Shown: positions 10,140 to 19,489, numbered from the stretch's first letter. The stretch: 64,000 nucleotides of DNA from Ktedonobacterales bacterium (GCA_036557285.1 DATBHW010000020.1:1-64000); one strand, 5' to 3'. Translations and numbers: made by a program. Notes: generated by a model not told the origin, from the letters alone.

Positions 10140-11885
10140 TTAGAAGACAGGCGATTCCATGTATTCGCCAAAGACTTCGCGGAAGACGCCCATCATCTCG
10201 CCCATCGTGGCGTAGGCGTTGACCGCATCAATCAGAGCGGGCATCAGGTTCTCGGATCCCTGAGCGGCGCTGCGCAGCGCCGCCAGCGCCTCTTTGACGC
10301 GCTGCTGATCGCGTTCGCGGCGCACGCGGTTCAGGCGGTCCAGATGGATTTTCTCTTTGGCCGGGTCTACATAGAGCGTCGGCACTTTGATCGCTTCATC
10401 CATCTCGTAGCCGTTGACGCCGACGATCACACGCTCTCCGGCGTCCACCTCGCGCTGGAAGCGATAGGCCGCGTCGGCGATTTCGCGCTGGAAGAAGCCG
10501 TTGTGTATGCAGGCCAATACGCCGCCTAGTTCATCAATGCGGCGCAAGTAGTCCATGCCTTCCTCTTCCATCTGGTCGGTTAGTTTCTCGACGAAGTACG
10601 AACCGGCCAGTGGATCGACGGTGTTGGTGACACCGCTCTCGGAGGCGATGACCTGCTGGGTGCGCAGGGCGATCAGCGCGGCCTTCTCGGTGGGCAGGGC
10701 CAGCGCCTCATCCAGCGAGTTGGTGTGCAGCGAGTTTGTGCCGCCCAGCACAGCGGCCAGCGCCTGGATGGCGACGCGCACGACGTTGTTGTCGGGCTGC
10801 TGGGCGGTGAGCGAGACGCCCGCCGTTTGCGCGTGGCAGCGCAGCATCCACGAGCGCGGGTCTTGCGCGCCATAGCGTTCGCGCATCAGCCGCGCCCACA
10901 TGCGCCGCGCCGCGCGGAACTTGGCGATCTCCTCGAAGAAATCGTTATGCACATCCCAGAAGAACGAGAGACGCGGCGCAAACTCGTCAATCTTCAGCCC
11001 GCGCTCCAACGTGGCATCAACGTAAGCCAGGCCATCGGCGATGGTGAAAGCCATCTCCTGGGCCGCCGTTGCGCCTGCTTCGCGGATATGATAGCCGCTG
11101 ATGCTGATCGTGTTCCATTTGGGCATATGGCGCGTGCCAAACTCTATGGTATCAACGACCAGGCGCATCGAGGGTTCCGGGGGGAAAAGAAACTCTTTCT
11201 GCGCGATATATTCTTTGAGGATGTCGTTCTGGAGCGTGCCGCCCAGCTTTGCGCGTGGGATGCCGCGCTTTTCGGCGTTGGCGATATACATCGCCCAGAT
11301 CACCGCCGCCGGGCCGTTGATCGTCATTGACGTGGTGATCTCATCGAGCGGGAGATCAGCAAAGAGAATCTCCATATCGGCCAGCGATGAAACGGCCACG
11401 CCGCACTTGCCAAACTCGCCCATTGCCAGCGGGTGATCGTGGTCATAGCCGTAGAGCGTCGCCATGTCGAAGGCGCAGGAGAGGCCCGTCTGCCCCTGCT
11501 GAAGCAAATACTTGAAACGCTCGTTGGTTTCTTCGGCGGTGCCAAATCCGGCGAACATGCGCATCGTCCAGGGTCTGGCGCGATACATCGTCGGCTGCAC
11601 ACCGCGCGTATAGGGGTAATCGCCAGGCATGCCCAGATCGCGGCTGTAGTCCATTGCGGCGGTATCGTTGGGCGTGTAGACCCGCTCGATAGGCATGCCA
11701 GAGTGCGTGGTGAACTCGGCCTTGCTCTCTGGAATGCGTTCTGTGGAGCGTTTGAGAGTGGTCTGTTCCCAGTGTTCTTGCGCGCGCTTCAGATGCTCCA
11801 GCTCGCTCTGATCATAGAGCGTACCCTGTTTTTCCGTCGCAGCTTTGCGCGCGTGCGCCGCCTTTGGCGGTTTCTGTTCGAGCAT
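10140..11885 (-). CDS. Acyl-CoA mutase large subunit (methylmalonyl-CoA mutase family, no B12 domain)
   Basis: A 581-residue TIM-barrel subunit of a B12-dependent acyl-CoA mutase, which moves a carbonyl-CoA group between neighbouring carbons. Family blocks are [67 protein letters not shown], the H of RCHAQTAG, and [18 protein letters not shown]. The protein stops before the cobalamin-binding domain (no DxHxxG in the ORF), so it needs a separate small subunit, which is not in this window. Substrate choice (methylmalonyl-, isobutyryl- or ethylmalonyl-type) cannot be fixed from sequence reading alone. The start has AGGAGA 4 bases upstream. A thiolase gene lies just upstream on the same strand, which fits acyl-CoA metabolism. 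Confidence 0.92.
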   Translation of the reverse strand: MLEQKPPKAAHARKAATEKQGTLYDQSELEHLKRAQEHWEQTTLKRSTERIPESKAEFTTHSGMPIERVYTPNDTAAMDYSRDLGMPGDYPYTRGVQPTMYRARPWTMRMFAGFGTAEETNERFKYLLQQGQTGLSCAFDMATLYGYDHDHPLAMGEFGKCGVAVSSLADMEILFADLPLDEITTSMTINGPAAVIWAMYIANAEKRGIPRAKLGGTLQNDILKEYIAQKEFLFPPEPSMRLVVDTIEFGTRHMPKWNTISISGYHIREAGATAAQEMAFTIADGLAYVDATLERGLKIDEFAPRLSFFWDVHNDFFEEIAKFRAARRMWARLMRERYGAQDPRSWMLRCHAQTAGVSLTAQQPDNNVVRVAIQALAAVLGGTNSLHTNSLDEALALPTEKAALIALRTQQVIASESGVTNTVDPLAGSYFVEKLTDQMEEEGMDYLRRIDELGGVLACIHNGFFQREIADAAYRFQREVDAGERVIVGVNGYEMDEAIKVPTLYVDPAKEKIHLDRLNRVRRERDQQRVKEALAALRSAAQGSENLMPALIDAVNAYATMGEMMGVFREVFGEYMESPVF

Positions 11886-11978
11886 ATTGTCTCCTGGTGC
11901 AAAATCTATTGTGACCTCTTTGGCATTCGCTGATATACTTCACAGGGCTGGTGCGGCACGGGCAACACTGCATTACAT

Positions 11979-13178
11979 TTACGACCCGCTGAGGGTATTG
12001 AAATCAATTGACAGGGCGACAGCGCCGCCGCCGCCCAGACAGAGCGTTGCCAGGCCGCGTCCACCTCCGCGCCGCCGCAGTTCATAGAGCAGCGTCGTCA
12101 GCACACGCGCGCCGCTGGCTCCGATAGGATGGCCGAGGGCGACAGCGCCGCCATTGACGTTGACGCGGCTCCAGTCCCAATCCAGCTCTTTGCCGTTTGC
12201 CAGCACCTGCGCGGCAAAGGCTTCGTTGACTTCGACCAGATCGAAATCGCTGATCTTCAGGCCGGTGCGCTCCAGCAGGCGATTGACCGCTCGCGGCGGC
12301 GCGGCAAAGATGTATTTCGGTGTGATGGCCGCCGAAGCGTAGCCGGTGATGCGCGCCAGAATGGGCAGCCCCAGCGCCTGAGCGCGTTCGCGGCTGGCGA
12401 TGACCAGCGCGGCAGCGCCATCGTTCAGGCCGGGCGCGTTGCCAGCGGTGACAGTGCCATCTTTCTTAAAGGCGGGCTTGAGCGCCGCCAGCGCCTCCAG
12501 ACTGGTATCGGGGCGGATAGACTCGTCACGGTCAATGGTGATGGTCCCCTTCTTCTGCGCAACCTGAACAGGGACCATCTCTTCCTTGAAGCGCCCGGCC
12601 TCGGTGGCGGCGCTGGCGCGTCTGTGGCTTTCGAGCGCGAAGGCGTCTTGCTCCTGGCGGCTGACGCAGAACTTGTCGGCAATAATTTCCGCCTCGTTGC
12701 CCATATGGATGTCCTCAAAGGCGCACCAGAGGCCGTCGTGGACAACGGCATCAACGACTTTCTGATCGTTGAGCCGGTAGCCGGTGCGCGCGCCGGGCAG
12801 CAGATAGGGCGCATTGCTCATGCTTTCCATGCCGCCCGCGACGAGCATATCGGCGTCTCCGGCGCGGATGGCCTGCGCGGCAAGCATCACGGCTTTCAGA
12901 CCGGAGCCGCAGACCTTATTGATGGTGACGGCGGGCAAATCATCGGGCAATCCGGCGTGAATGGCCGCCTGGCGCGCGGGAGCCTGGCCGACGCCCGCCG
13001 AAACCACGTTGCCCATGATGGCTTCTTCTAACTGATCGACGGGTACACCGGAGCGCCTGACCGCCTCGCGGATGGCAATCGCGCCCAGTTCCGTCGCGCT
13101 CAGGGATGATAACCCGCCCAGGAACTTGCCGATAGGGGTACGCGCTGCGCTCACAATAACGGCTTCTCGTTCGGCCAT
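11979..13178 (-). CDS. Acetyl-CoA C-acetyltransferase (thiolase)
   Basis: A 399-residue thiolase that condenses two acetyl-CoA or cleaves 3-ketoacyl-CoA. All catalytic residues are present: nucleophile C90 in [12 protein letters not shown]350 in [10 protein letters not shown], and the acid/base C380 in [11 protein letters not shown]. The glycine-rich N-terminal block is [15 protein letters not shown]. The start at 13178 has AGGAGG five bases upstream and gives the usual family length; the frame is open further upstream but without such a signal. A -10-like TATAAT (13291-13286, minus strand) lies upstream, without a convincing -35. It lies 93 bases upstream of the acyl-CoA mutase gene, so the two may be co-transcribed. 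Confidence 0.96.
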   Translation of the reverse strand: MAEREAVIVSAARTPIGKFLGGLSSLSATELGAIAIREAVRRSGVPVDQLEEAIMGNVVSAGVGQAPARQAAIHAGLPDDLPAVTINKVCGSGLKAVMLAAQAIRAGDADMLVAGGMESMSNAPYLLPGARTGYRLNDQKVVDAVVHDGLWCAFEDIHMGNEAEIIADKFCVSRQEQDAFALESHRRASAATEAGRFKEEMVPVQVAQKKGTITIDRDESIRPDTSLEALAALKPAFKKDGTVTAGNAPGLNDGAAALVIASRERAQALGLPILARITGYASAAITPKYIFAAPPRAVNRLLERTGLKISDFDLVEVNEAFAAQVLANGKELDWDWSRVNVNGGAVALGHPIGASGARVLTTLLYELRRRGGGRGLATLCLGGGGAVALSIDFNTLSGS

Positions 13179-13439
13179 GCAATCCTCCTCTATGAAGAGG
13201 CCCTGGATGCGCCAGTGTTCAGCGCGCGGCGCCCTGGGCTTGCCACAGGCGCACACCATTGTGCGCACTGCTGTTTCTCACTTTGATTATACGACATAGC
13301 GACCGTGACAAATAAAGAGCATAACAAATAGCCTCAAAGCGGCACTATCTGAGTGAAGCCTTTTGCGCAGAGGTCAAACACAACCAGTTGACAACCTGAG
13401 AACCAGTGACGCGATACGATGTTGGAGAGTTAAACGATC

Positions 13440-14339
13440 ATGATACCCTGGATGAAAAGCAAACTGACAACCATTATTATCGCTGCGGTAGCCGTCTTTA
13501 CCGTAGCAGGCGCAGGCGCTGTGCTGGCCGCGACAAACCACAGCCTTCCCTCTTTGATGCCCCGCGCCTCTAATGGGACATCTACCCAGCAGGCGAACGA
13601 GTTTGAGGCGCAAGGGGTGATCCAGCAGGTCACATTTGACCAGGGCAGCGCCCACAGCGGGAATCTGGTCTTCTTGCCAAACGGGCAGCAGACAACAGTA
13701 AAGGTGATTTTCACCGCCGCAACAGAAATTAAAGTGGGCGGGGGCAATGGCGGCGATAGCAGCCACGACCAGAACGACGATAACGGCAATGATAACGCGC
13801 AGCCCGGCGTCCTTCAGGCCGGAATGACCGTCAAGGTTGAAGGGGTGACGCAGGCTGATGGCTCCGTCCTCGCCAGGGAGATAGAGGCGAATGCCAATGA
13901 TGCGAACGATAACGACGATAACGACAATAACGATCAGGAAGATCGGCATTTGTTCGGCGTCATCCAGTCGGTTGATCAGGGCGCGCAGACCTTTGTCTTC
14001 CTTCAGGATGGGCAGACGACGCCTGTGACCATTGCCTTCGACTCAAAGACCAATATTGAGGATGAACACGACGACGGACACGATAACGCGATCCTGGCTG
14101 CTGGCGCACATGTGCGCGTTGAGGTCGTCACGCGATCTGATGGCTCGCTCTACGCGAGGGAGATCAAGCCTGCCTCTGATAATGAGGGAGATGGCGGCCA
14201 TAACGGGGATAATGGCGGCGGTGACAACAGCGGCCCTGGTGGCTCTGGTGATGGCGGGGGTGACAACAGCGGCTCTGGCAGCGGCCACGATGGCGGCGGT
14301 GACAACAGCGGCTCTGGCAGCGGCGATTCAGGCCACTGA
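13440..14339 (+). CDS. Secreted acidic protein with two DUF5666-like domains
   Basis: A 299-residue protein with an N-terminal hydrophobic segment (TIIIAAVAVFTVAGAGAVLAA) that may be a cleaved signal or an anchor. Two related domains follow: the first about 50-145 (FEAQGVIQQV ... GSVLAREIEAN), the second about 157-230 (HLFGVIQSVDQGAQTFVF ... GSLYAREIKP). This is the DUF5666 layout of an OB-like beta fold ending in G(S)xxAREI. The joining and end regions are long Asp/Asn/Gly-rich stretches (NDANDNDDNDNNDQED, and GGGDNSGSGSG repeats), which could bind divalent cations. GGAGAG lies 12 bases before the start; a second ATG in frame at 13452 is possible. A TTGACA (13388-13393) lies upstream with a poor -10. 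Confidence 0.75.
   Translation: MIPWMKSKLTTIIIAAVAVFTVAGAGAVLAATNHSLPSLMPRASNGTSTQQANEFEAQGVIQQVTFDQGSAHSGNLVFLPNGQQTTVKVIFTAATEIKVGGGNGGDSSHDQNDDNGNDNAQPGVLQAGMTVKVEGVTQADGSVLAREIEANANDANDNDDNDNNDQEDRHLFGVIQSVDQGAQTFVFLQDGQTTPVTIAFDSKTNIEDEHDDGHDNAILAAGAHVRVEVVTRSDGSLYAREIKPASDNEGDGGHNGDNGGGDNSGPGGSGDGGGDNSGSGSGHDGGGDNSGSGSGDSGH
14214..14325 (+). repeat. In-frame Gly/Ser/Asp/Asn tandem repeat
   Basis: Three imperfect copies of a unit of about 36 bases beginning GGCGGCGGTGACAACAGCGG at the 3' end of the DUF5666 gene. It encodes GGGDNSGSGSG-type units and is likely to vary in copy number. Confidence 0.75.
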
Positions 14340-14360
14340 TCGACTGTAGCAAAAGAACAC

Positions 14361-14391
14361 AGGCGGCTGAAGCATGGCGCTTCAGCCGCCT
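14361..14391. terminator. Bidirectional terminator-like hairpin
   Basis: Perfect 12-bp arms (AGGCGGCTGAAG at 14361-14372, CTTCAGCCGCCT at 14380-14391) with a 7-base loop, placed between the convergent DUF5666 gene and pckA. No long T-run follows. Confidence 0.7.
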
Positions 14392-14401
14392 GTTCCTGCG
14401 T

Positions 14402-15997
14402 TCAGGAGCCGCGTGGCCCGGCGGCGCGCACGTCGGGGTCGGCGTCGGGGAACTTGGCGCAGTTTTCTACAAAGCTGCGCGCCAGGTCGCGCGCCTGGCG
14501 ATCATACGCCGCGCTGTCCTTCCAGGTGTCGCGGGGGCGCAAGATGCTGGCGGGGACATCGGGGCAGGCCGTCGGGACATGCAGCCCGAAGATCGGGTCG
14601 GTCCAGGTCTCGGCTTTCTCCAGTGCGCCAGAGATGGCGGCGCGCACCATCGCGCGGGTGTAGGGCAGGCTGATGCGCGCGCCCACGCCATACGGGCCGC
14701 CGCTCCAACCAGTATTTACCAGGTAGACGCGCACCTGATGCTCCTCGATCTTCTTGCGGAACATCTTGGAGTAGACAGTGGCGGGCAGCGGGAAGAAGGG
14801 CGCGCCAAAGCAGAGACTGAAGTCCGGCTCAGGGTCGCTGCCCATGCCCGCCTCGGTTCCGGCCAGCTTGGCGGTGTAGCCGGAGAGAAAGTAATAGGTG
14901 GCCTGTTCCGGCGTCAGGATGGAGAGCGGCGGCAGTACGCCAAAGGCATCCGCGCTCAGCAGCAGGATCGCTGAAGGATGGCCGCCCATGCCCTCAGGGA
15001 CCGCGTTCTCGATGAAATCGAGCGGATAGGCGGCGCGGGTGTTCTCGGTGAGCGAATCATCGGTATAGTCGGGAACGCGCGTCACCGGATCAACCACGAC
15101 GTTTTCTACGACGGAGCCAAACCGCACAGCGTTCCAGATTTGCGGCTCGTGTTTTTGCGAGAGATTGATACATTTGGCATAGCAGCCGCCCTCGAAGTTG
15201 AAGACGCCCTTGTCACTCCAACCATGTTCGTCATCGCCAATCATCGGCCTTTCAGGGTCGGTGGAAAGCGTTGTTTTGCCTGTCCCCGAAAGGCCAAAGA
15301 AGAGGGCCACGTCCCCGGCTGCGCCGAGGTTGGCCGAGCAGTGCATCGGGAAGATGTTTTGCAAGGGCAGCACATAGTTCATCACGCCGAAGATTGATTT
15401 TTTTATTTCGCCAGCGTACTTCGTGCCAGAGATAATGATCAAGCCCTGCTCGAAGTTGACCAGAATAGCAGTCTCGCTGCGCGTGTCATCGGTAGCCGGA
15501 ACCGCCAGAAACTCCGGCGCGGCGATGACTGTAAAGGCGGGCTTGTTATTCGCCTGCTCCTCCGGGGTCATGCGGCGAAAGAGTTGGCGAGCGAAGAGTT
15601 CATGCCAGGCATATTCAGCGACCACGCGGATAGGCAGGCGATAGGCCGGGTCAGCGCCGACCCAGGCATCCAGCACAAACACGTCGCGCCCCTGGAGATA
15701 GGCGCTCACCCGCGCGCGAAAGCGATTAAAGACGGCTGGCTCGATGGGCTGGTTGATCTTGCCCCAGGCGATACGGCTGGCGTTTTCCGGGGTGCGCACA
15801 ATGAACTTATCTTTGGGGGAACGCCCGGTGCGCGAGCCGGTGGCGGCAACCAGCGCCCCGTTCGAGGCCAGCACCGCCTCGCTGCGGGCAATGGCCTGCT
15901 CCACAAGCTGCGGAACCGAGAGGTTCCAGTGGACAGCGCCCAGGTTGGTTACACCAATTTCAGCCAGGCTTTGATTGCTGGCGGTAGCAATAGCCAT
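14402..15997 (-). CDS. pckA: Phosphoenolpyruvate carboxykinase (ATP)
   Basis: A 531-residue ATP-dependent PEP carboxykinase: oxaloacetate + ATP gives PEP + CO2 + ADP, the first committed step of gluconeogenesis. Seen in the sequence are the substrate Arg motif (TGSRTGRSPKDKF, residues 53-65), the kinase-1a P-loop GLSGTGKTT (235-243), the metal-binding kinase-2 motif DDEHGW (255-260), and the adenine-binding region near the C-terminus (YLVNTGWSGGPYG). The start at 15997 has GAGGAAGAG just upstream; a GTG five codons earlier is also in frame but lies inside that signal. Monocistronic, with its own promoter and a shared terminator. Confidence 0.97.
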   Translation of the reverse strand: MAIATASNQSLAEIGVTNLGAVHWNLSVPQLVEQAIARSEAVLASNGALVAATGSRTGRSPKDKFIVRTPENASRIAWGKINQPIEPAVFNRFRARVSAYLQGRDVFVLDAWVGADPAYRLPIRVVAEYAWHELFARQLFRRMTPEEQANNKPAFTVIAAPEFLAVPATDDTRSETAILVNFEQGLIIISGTKYAGEIKKSIFGVMNYVLPLQNIFPMHCSANLGAAGDVALFFGLSGTGKTTLSTDPERPMIGDDEHGWSDKGVFNFEGGCYAKCINLSQKHEPQIWNAVRFGSVVENVVVDPVTRVPDYTDDSLTENTRAAYPLDFIENAVPEGMGGHPSAILLLSADAFGVLPPLSILTPEQATYYFLSGYTAKLAGTEAGMGSDPEPDFSLCFGAPFFPLPATVYSKMFRKKIEEHQVRVYLVNTGWSGGPYGVGARISLPYTRAMVRAAISGALEKAETWTDPIFGLHVPTACPDVPASILRPRDTWKDSAAYDRQARDLARSFVENCAKFPDADPDVRAAGPRGS

Positions 15998-16131
15998 ATC
16001 ACTCTTCCTCACCTTCGTTGGCTTGCTTCAGCAGGGACATCGCTGTCCCTGTGGATAGATTGGTCGGGAGCCTCTGTAATGGTTTTCTACATGCTTTATG
16101 AGAGGGAAGCTAAGGCAGAACCTCACTCTAT

Positions 16132-16161
16132 GTTATACGATATGGTCCATGTTTTTGACAA
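16132..16161 (-). promoter_or_regulatory. Promoter of pckA
   Basis: On the minus strand, TTGTCA (16161-16156), an 18-base spacer and TATAAC (16137-16132). This gives a leader of about 128 bases before pckA. Confidence 0.65.
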
Positions 16162-16248
16162 ACAAACGTAATCATGCGGTGACCCTGCTGTTCTGCCCAA
16201 TTGCTCTGTGCCAACTATACCTTTTTGGCCTGGCTGCTGTCAATAAAC

Positions 16249-16278
16249 TTGCCATCAGACCAGGATACGGGCTATACT
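16249..16278 (+). promoter_or_regulatory. Promoter of the uracil-DNA glycosylase gene, leaderless
   Basis: TTGCCA (16249-16254), an 18-base spacer and TATACT (16273-16278). The expected start of transcription falls on or next to the A of the ATG at 16285, and no ribosome binding site is present, so the mRNA is probably leaderless. Confidence 0.7.
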
Positions 16279-16284
16279 GTAGAG

Positions 16285-16944
16285 ATGGAAGCGCGAATAG
16301 AACCAGCGGGACAAGAGACGCTTCGGGAGCGTCAGGCACGGCTGGAAGTGTTGATGACGCGCGTTCTCGCCTGTCGGCTGTGCCAGGAGCGCGGCTACCT
16401 GCGTGTAGCGAATCCGGTGGGCGGCGCGCGTGGCCGCGTGACGGATCGCGTGATGGTCATCGGGCAGGCGCCCGGCCATCACTCGGTTGAAAAGCAGCTT
16501 CCCTTTGCTGGCCCCGGCGGCAAAGTGCTGCAAAGCTGGTTTGTGCGCGCGGGCTTCCAGCCTGAAGACTTCCGCGAGCGCATCTATCTTTCGGCGATCA
16601 CGCGCTGCGACCCTGGCCGCAATCCGCGCGGAACGGGTGATCGCAAGCCGTCCCCGGCTGAGCAGGCGCTCTGCCGCCCCTATCTGGATGAAGAGCTTGC
16701 CATCGTGCGCCCGCGAGTGCTGGCGCTGCTGGGCGGGCTGGCGATCCAGGTCTTCTGGGGTCCGGCAAAGCTGGATGAAATCGTCGGGACGTATCGAGAG
16801 CAGGATGGCCGCCTGCTCCTGCCCCTGCCGCACTCATCCGGCGCGAGCCGCTGGCTGAACGACCCGCAGCATCAAGCCCTGCTCTCCAGGGCGCTTGAGC
16901 ATCTGGCCCGCTGGCGGGTCGAGTTGGGGTTGGATCAACGCTAA
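16285..16944 (+). CDS. Uracil-DNA glycosylase superfamily protein, 4Fe-4S type (family 4/5-like)
   Basis: A 219-residue DNA-repair enzyme expected to cut uracil from DNA. Four Cys (C30, C33, C108, C130) are spaced as in the iron-sulfur uracil glycosylases of families 4 and 5. Motif A is GQAPG (60-64) with the following PFAGPGGKVLQ, and the second motif is LPHSSGASRW (181-190), where family 4 usually has HPSP. The serine-rich variant is unlike textbook UdgA, so the exact family and substrate are open. The frame extends upstream to a TTG at 16201, but the promoter spans that region, so the ATG at 16285 is chosen. Downstream, the deacetylase gene follows after 44 bases. Confidence 0.85.
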   Translation: MEARIEPAGQETLRERQARLEVLMTRVLACRLCQERGYLRVANPVGGARGRVTDRVMVIGQAPGHHSVEKQLPFAGPGGKVLQSWFVRAGFQPEDFRERIYLSAITRCDPGRNPRGTGDRKPSPAEQALCRPYLDEELAIVRPRVLALLGGLAIQVFWGPAKLDEIVGTYREQDGRLLLPLPHSSGASRWLNDPQHQALLSRALEHLARWRVELGLDQR

Positions 16945-16988
16945 TTGAGATTAATGCTCATTCCAGGTAAGGAAGGATAAGAATCCGA

Positions 16989-17741
16989 ATGGCTGAACAG
17001 ACAGCAGCGAACGAACAGCAGCAGAACCCTAAGCGGGCGTTGGTAGTGATGGCGCATCCCGATGATGGCGAGTTTGGCGCGGGCGGGACGATTGCCCATC
17101 TGGCGCGCCAGGGCTATGAGGTCTATTATTGTGTGGTAACAGACGGGAACTGCGGTTCAAGCGATCCCGAAATGACCTCTGAAAAGCTGGTACCCATTCG
17201 CCAGGAGGAACATCGCGCGGCGGCGCGCACGCTGGGGGCAAAGGAGGCGCTCTTCCTGCATTATGTTGATTCGACGCTGGAGCCAACGCTGCAAGTGCGT
17301 CATGATATTGCGCGGCTGATTCGCCAGATTCGCCCGGACACGGTGATTTGTCAAGACCCAACGATGTTCTGGTCCGGCCAGGGCTACATCAATCACCCCG
17401 ATCATCGCGCCGCTGGCGAGGCCACGATGGCCGCGATCATGCCAGCGGCTGGGACGCGCTTGATCTTTACCGATCTGCTCAAAGAGGGTCTGGAACCCCA
17501 CGATGTCAAGGAACTCTATCTTGCCAGCAGCCGCAACGCCGACCGCTGGGTAGACATCAGCGATACGCTGGAGGCGAAGATCGAAGCCCTGCGCCAGCAC
17601 AAGAGCCAGATCAAAGATTGGAACCCGGCGGAAGAAATGAAAAGCTGGGCGAAAAGTACGGCTGACGAAGCCCGCAAGCATGGACATGACTTCAGATACG
17701 CCGAGGGCTTTAAGTATTTCCGCTTCACCGATGACGAGTAA
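16989..17741 (+). CDS. PIG-L / LmbE-family zinc deacetylase
   Basis: A 250-residue N-deacetylase of the PIG-L family. The zinc motif AHPDD lies at residues 22-26, and the third ligand is in NHPDHRAAG (about 137-145). Relatives remove the acetyl group from N-acetylglucosamine conjugates, as in bacillithiol (BshB) and mycothiol (MshB) synthesis, or act on other small molecules. No thiol-synthesis partner (BshA or BshC type) is in the window, so the substrate is unknown. GGAAGGA lies 11 bases before the ATG. It probably shares a transcript with the glycosylase gene and ends at a strong hairpin. Confidence 0.92.
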   Translation: MAEQTAANEQQQNPKRALVVMAHPDDGEFGAGGTIAHLARQGYEVYYCVVTDGNCGSSDPEMTSEKLVPIRQEEHRAAARTLGAKEALFLHYVDSTLEPTLQVRHDIARLIRQIRPDTVICQDPTMFWSGQGYINHPDHRAAGEATMAAIMPAAGTRLIFTDLLKEGLEPHDVKELYLASSRNADRWVDISDTLEAKIEALRQHKSQIKDWNPAEEMKSWAKSTADEARKHGHDFRYAEGFKYFRFTDDE

Positions 17742-17750
17742 GGCCCACTG

Positions 17751-17789
17751 AGGAAGCCGCCAGGGTTTTCTCCTATCCGGCGGCTTCCT
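17751..17789. terminator. Hairpin terminator between deacetylase and sufU
   Basis: Perfect 11-bp arms AGGAAGCCGCC (17751-17761) and GGCGGCTTCCT (17779-17789), followed on the plus strand by TCTTGCG. The right arm overlaps the last codons of the convergent sufU gene. Confidence 0.75.
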
Positions 17790-18174
17790 TCTTGCGCTTA
17801 TATTCGTGGACACCCTGCTTCAGCGTACCCAGCGCCGTCGTGGCGCAGGTGGGGCGGGTCATCACTACTTCCCGTCCGAGCGCGTCAATGAGATCCTCAA
17901 AGGTGAGGGCCTCTATCTCTTCTGGGGACATGCCCTCGGTGATCTCGCTGACGTAGGAAGCCGCTGCCATACTGACAGTGCAGCCTTCGCCCTCGAAATA
18001 GACTTCCTTGAGATGGCCGTCTTCATCAAAGTTGGCCTGCATGGTAATCACATCGGCGCAGCCGGGGCTGCCACCAGTGAGGTGAATATCCGGGTTTTCA
18101 AGCGTACCCCGATGGTAAGGGTGTTGATAATGCTCCAGCAGAAAATCAATAGCTTCCTGACGGGTCATGCTCAT
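17773..18174 (-). CDS. sufU: Fe-S cluster scaffold / sulfur-transfer protein, SufU (IscU-like)
   Basis: A 133-residue SufU/IscU-family protein. The metal or cluster ligands are in place: C39 and D41 in GSPGCADVI, C65 in GEGCTVSMA, and C110 in RPTCATTALG. In Gram-positive bacteria SufU is a zinc protein that accepts persulfide from SufS and passes it to the SufBCD scaffold. No suf operon partners are adjacent; the nearest sulfur gene is the rhodanese 149 bases upstream on the same strand. AAGGAG lies 9 bases before the ATG. Length is slightly short of B. subtilis SufU, and the usual insertion before the last Cys is present. Confidence 0.88.
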   Translation of the reverse strand: MSMTRQEAIDFLLEHYQHPYHRGTLENPDIHLTGGSPGCADVITMQANFDEDGHLKEVYFEGEGCTVSMAAASYVSEITEGMSPEEIEALTFEDLIDALGREVVMTRPTCATTALGTLKQGVHEYKRKKEAAG

Positions 18175-18323
18175 GGAAAGATGCTCCTTGGCGCAATGGG
18201 AAAAAGATGGGTTACGAGGAACGTCTCAGCGCGCCCTTCGCTGGAAACCTTCCTCCTGCATTATATCACGGTATCCAATCGGGCGGCTTTTCCCGTAAAC
18301 GCCTCGTAACCCGTTGCCCGCGC

Positions 18324-19202
18324 TTACGGCTTTTCGATGGGCGCGTTCACCAGATTGCCCCATTCGGTCCAGGAGCCATCATAGTTGCGCACATTCGTAT
18401 AGCCGAGCAACTGCGTTAGCACAAACCACGTATGCGCCGAGCGTTCGCCGATGCGGCAGTAGGCGACGACCTGCTTATCGGGTGTGACGCCCTCGCCGCC
18501 ATAGAGTGCGCGCAGATCGTCGGCAGACTTGAACGTGCCATCTTCGCGCGCGGCCCTGGCCCAGGGGATGTTTTTAGCCGAGGGGATATGGCCGCCGCGC
18601 GTCGCGCCCTCTTGCGGGTAGTTGACCATGTGCAGCAGCTTGCCGGTGTATTCATCGGGGGAGCGCACATCCACCAGCGCGTAGCCGGACTTGCCCAGCA
18701 GTTCTTCCACCTGGTGGCGGAAGGCGCGAATGGAGAGATTGGCGTTCTGAGCGTGATAGGTGGCTGCCGCGAACGTCGGCGCGTCTTTGGTGAATGCCCG
18801 CCCTTCGGCTTCCCACTTGGCGCGGCCACCATTCATGATACGCGCGTCCTGGTGGCCGTAGAGCTTGAACAGCCAGAAGCTGTAGGCAGCGTACCAGTTG
18901 TTTTTGTCGCCATAGAAGACAACGGTGGTGTCGTTCGAGATGCCGTAGCGGCTTGCCAGTTTCTCGAAGTCGGCCTTGTTCACGAAATCCCGGCGCAGGG
19001 GGTCTTGCACATCAACATGCCAATCGAGTTTGACGGCGTTCTGGATATGCCCAACCTCATAGAGCAGGACATCTTCATCGGCCTCGACAATACGGACCTT
19101 GGGGTCATTGAGATGCTCCGCCACCCAGGCGGTGTCAACCAGCACCTCTGGATGAGCATACTGGGTGTAGTCAGCGGTGGCTCCTGTTGCTGTTCCTGAC
19201 AT
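18324..19202 (-). CDS. Thiosulfate/3-mercaptopyruvate sulfurtransferase (two-domain rhodanese)
   Basis: A 292-residue protein of two rhodanese domains, an inactive N-terminal one (about 18-140) and a catalytic C-terminal one (about 165-285). The active-site loop is CRIGERS with nucleophile C249, as in the mycobacterial CysA2/SseA type; the run [17 protein letters not shown] at the end is typical of that group. It transfers sulfane sulfur from thiosulfate or mercaptopyruvate to cyanide or thiols. The neighbouring sufU gene suggests sulfur delivery, but that is an inference. It has its own promoter and a leader of about 87 bases; AAGGA is close to the ATG. Confidence 0.95.
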   Translation of the reverse strand: MSGTATGATADYTQYAHPEVLVDTAWVAEHLNDPKVRIVEADEDVLLYEVGHIQNAVKLDWHVDVQDPLRRDFVNKADFEKLASRYGISNDTTVVFYGDKNNWYAAYSFWLFKLYGHQDARIMNGGRAKWEAEGRAFTKDAPTFAAATYHAQNANLSIRAFRHQVEELLGKSGYALVDVRSPDEYTGKLLHMVNYPQEGATRGGHIPSAKNIPWARAAREDGTFKSADDLRALYGGEGVTPDKQVVAYCRIGERSAHTWFVLTQLLGYTNVRNYDGSWTEWGNLVNAPIEKP

Positions 19203-19295
19203 AAGTCCTTAAACCTCCATTACAATCATTGGCCTATCTACCATGCAGGCCAATCAGGGACGCTGCTCTTTGGCGAAACCAGACAAACCTTCATA

Positions 19296-19324
19296 AGTAT
19301 AACAAAGTTGATTGATTTAGTCAA
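19296..19324 (-). promoter_or_regulatory. Promoter of the rhodanese gene
   Basis: On the minus strand, TTGACT (19324-19319), a 17-base spacer and TATACT (19301-19296). A short inverted repeat (GTTGA...TCAAC) covers the -35 and part of the spacer. Confidence 0.75.
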
Positions 19325-19412
19325 CTCCATCGTCCAGACATGTCTCTTAATGCGGTTACAGTGCTGTATCTGCAAGTTTGTGGCCGCTGGCCTGTGCCGG
19401 AGTGAAGAGGGC

Positions 19413-19475
19413 TTGACATCGCCCATCTAATTTGATATACATCTAATTAGATTTGCATAAAATTAGATGTATATC
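19413..19475 (+). promoter_or_regulatory. Promoter with repeated ATCTAATT operator boxes
   Basis: TTGACA (19413-19418), a 17-base spacer and TATACA (19436-19441). From the -10 onward lie perfect 15-bp inverted repeats, GATATACATCTAATT (19434-19448) and AATTAGATGTATATC (19461-19475), 12 bases apart. The first arm runs into a 12-bp palindrome, ATCTAATTAGAT (19441-19452), and a further ATCTAATT lies in the spacer at 19425-19432. The layout suggests a dimeric repressor binding several sites; the palindrome resembles MarR-type operators. Confidence 0.8.
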
Positions 19476-19489
19476 GAAGGAGATAAGCG

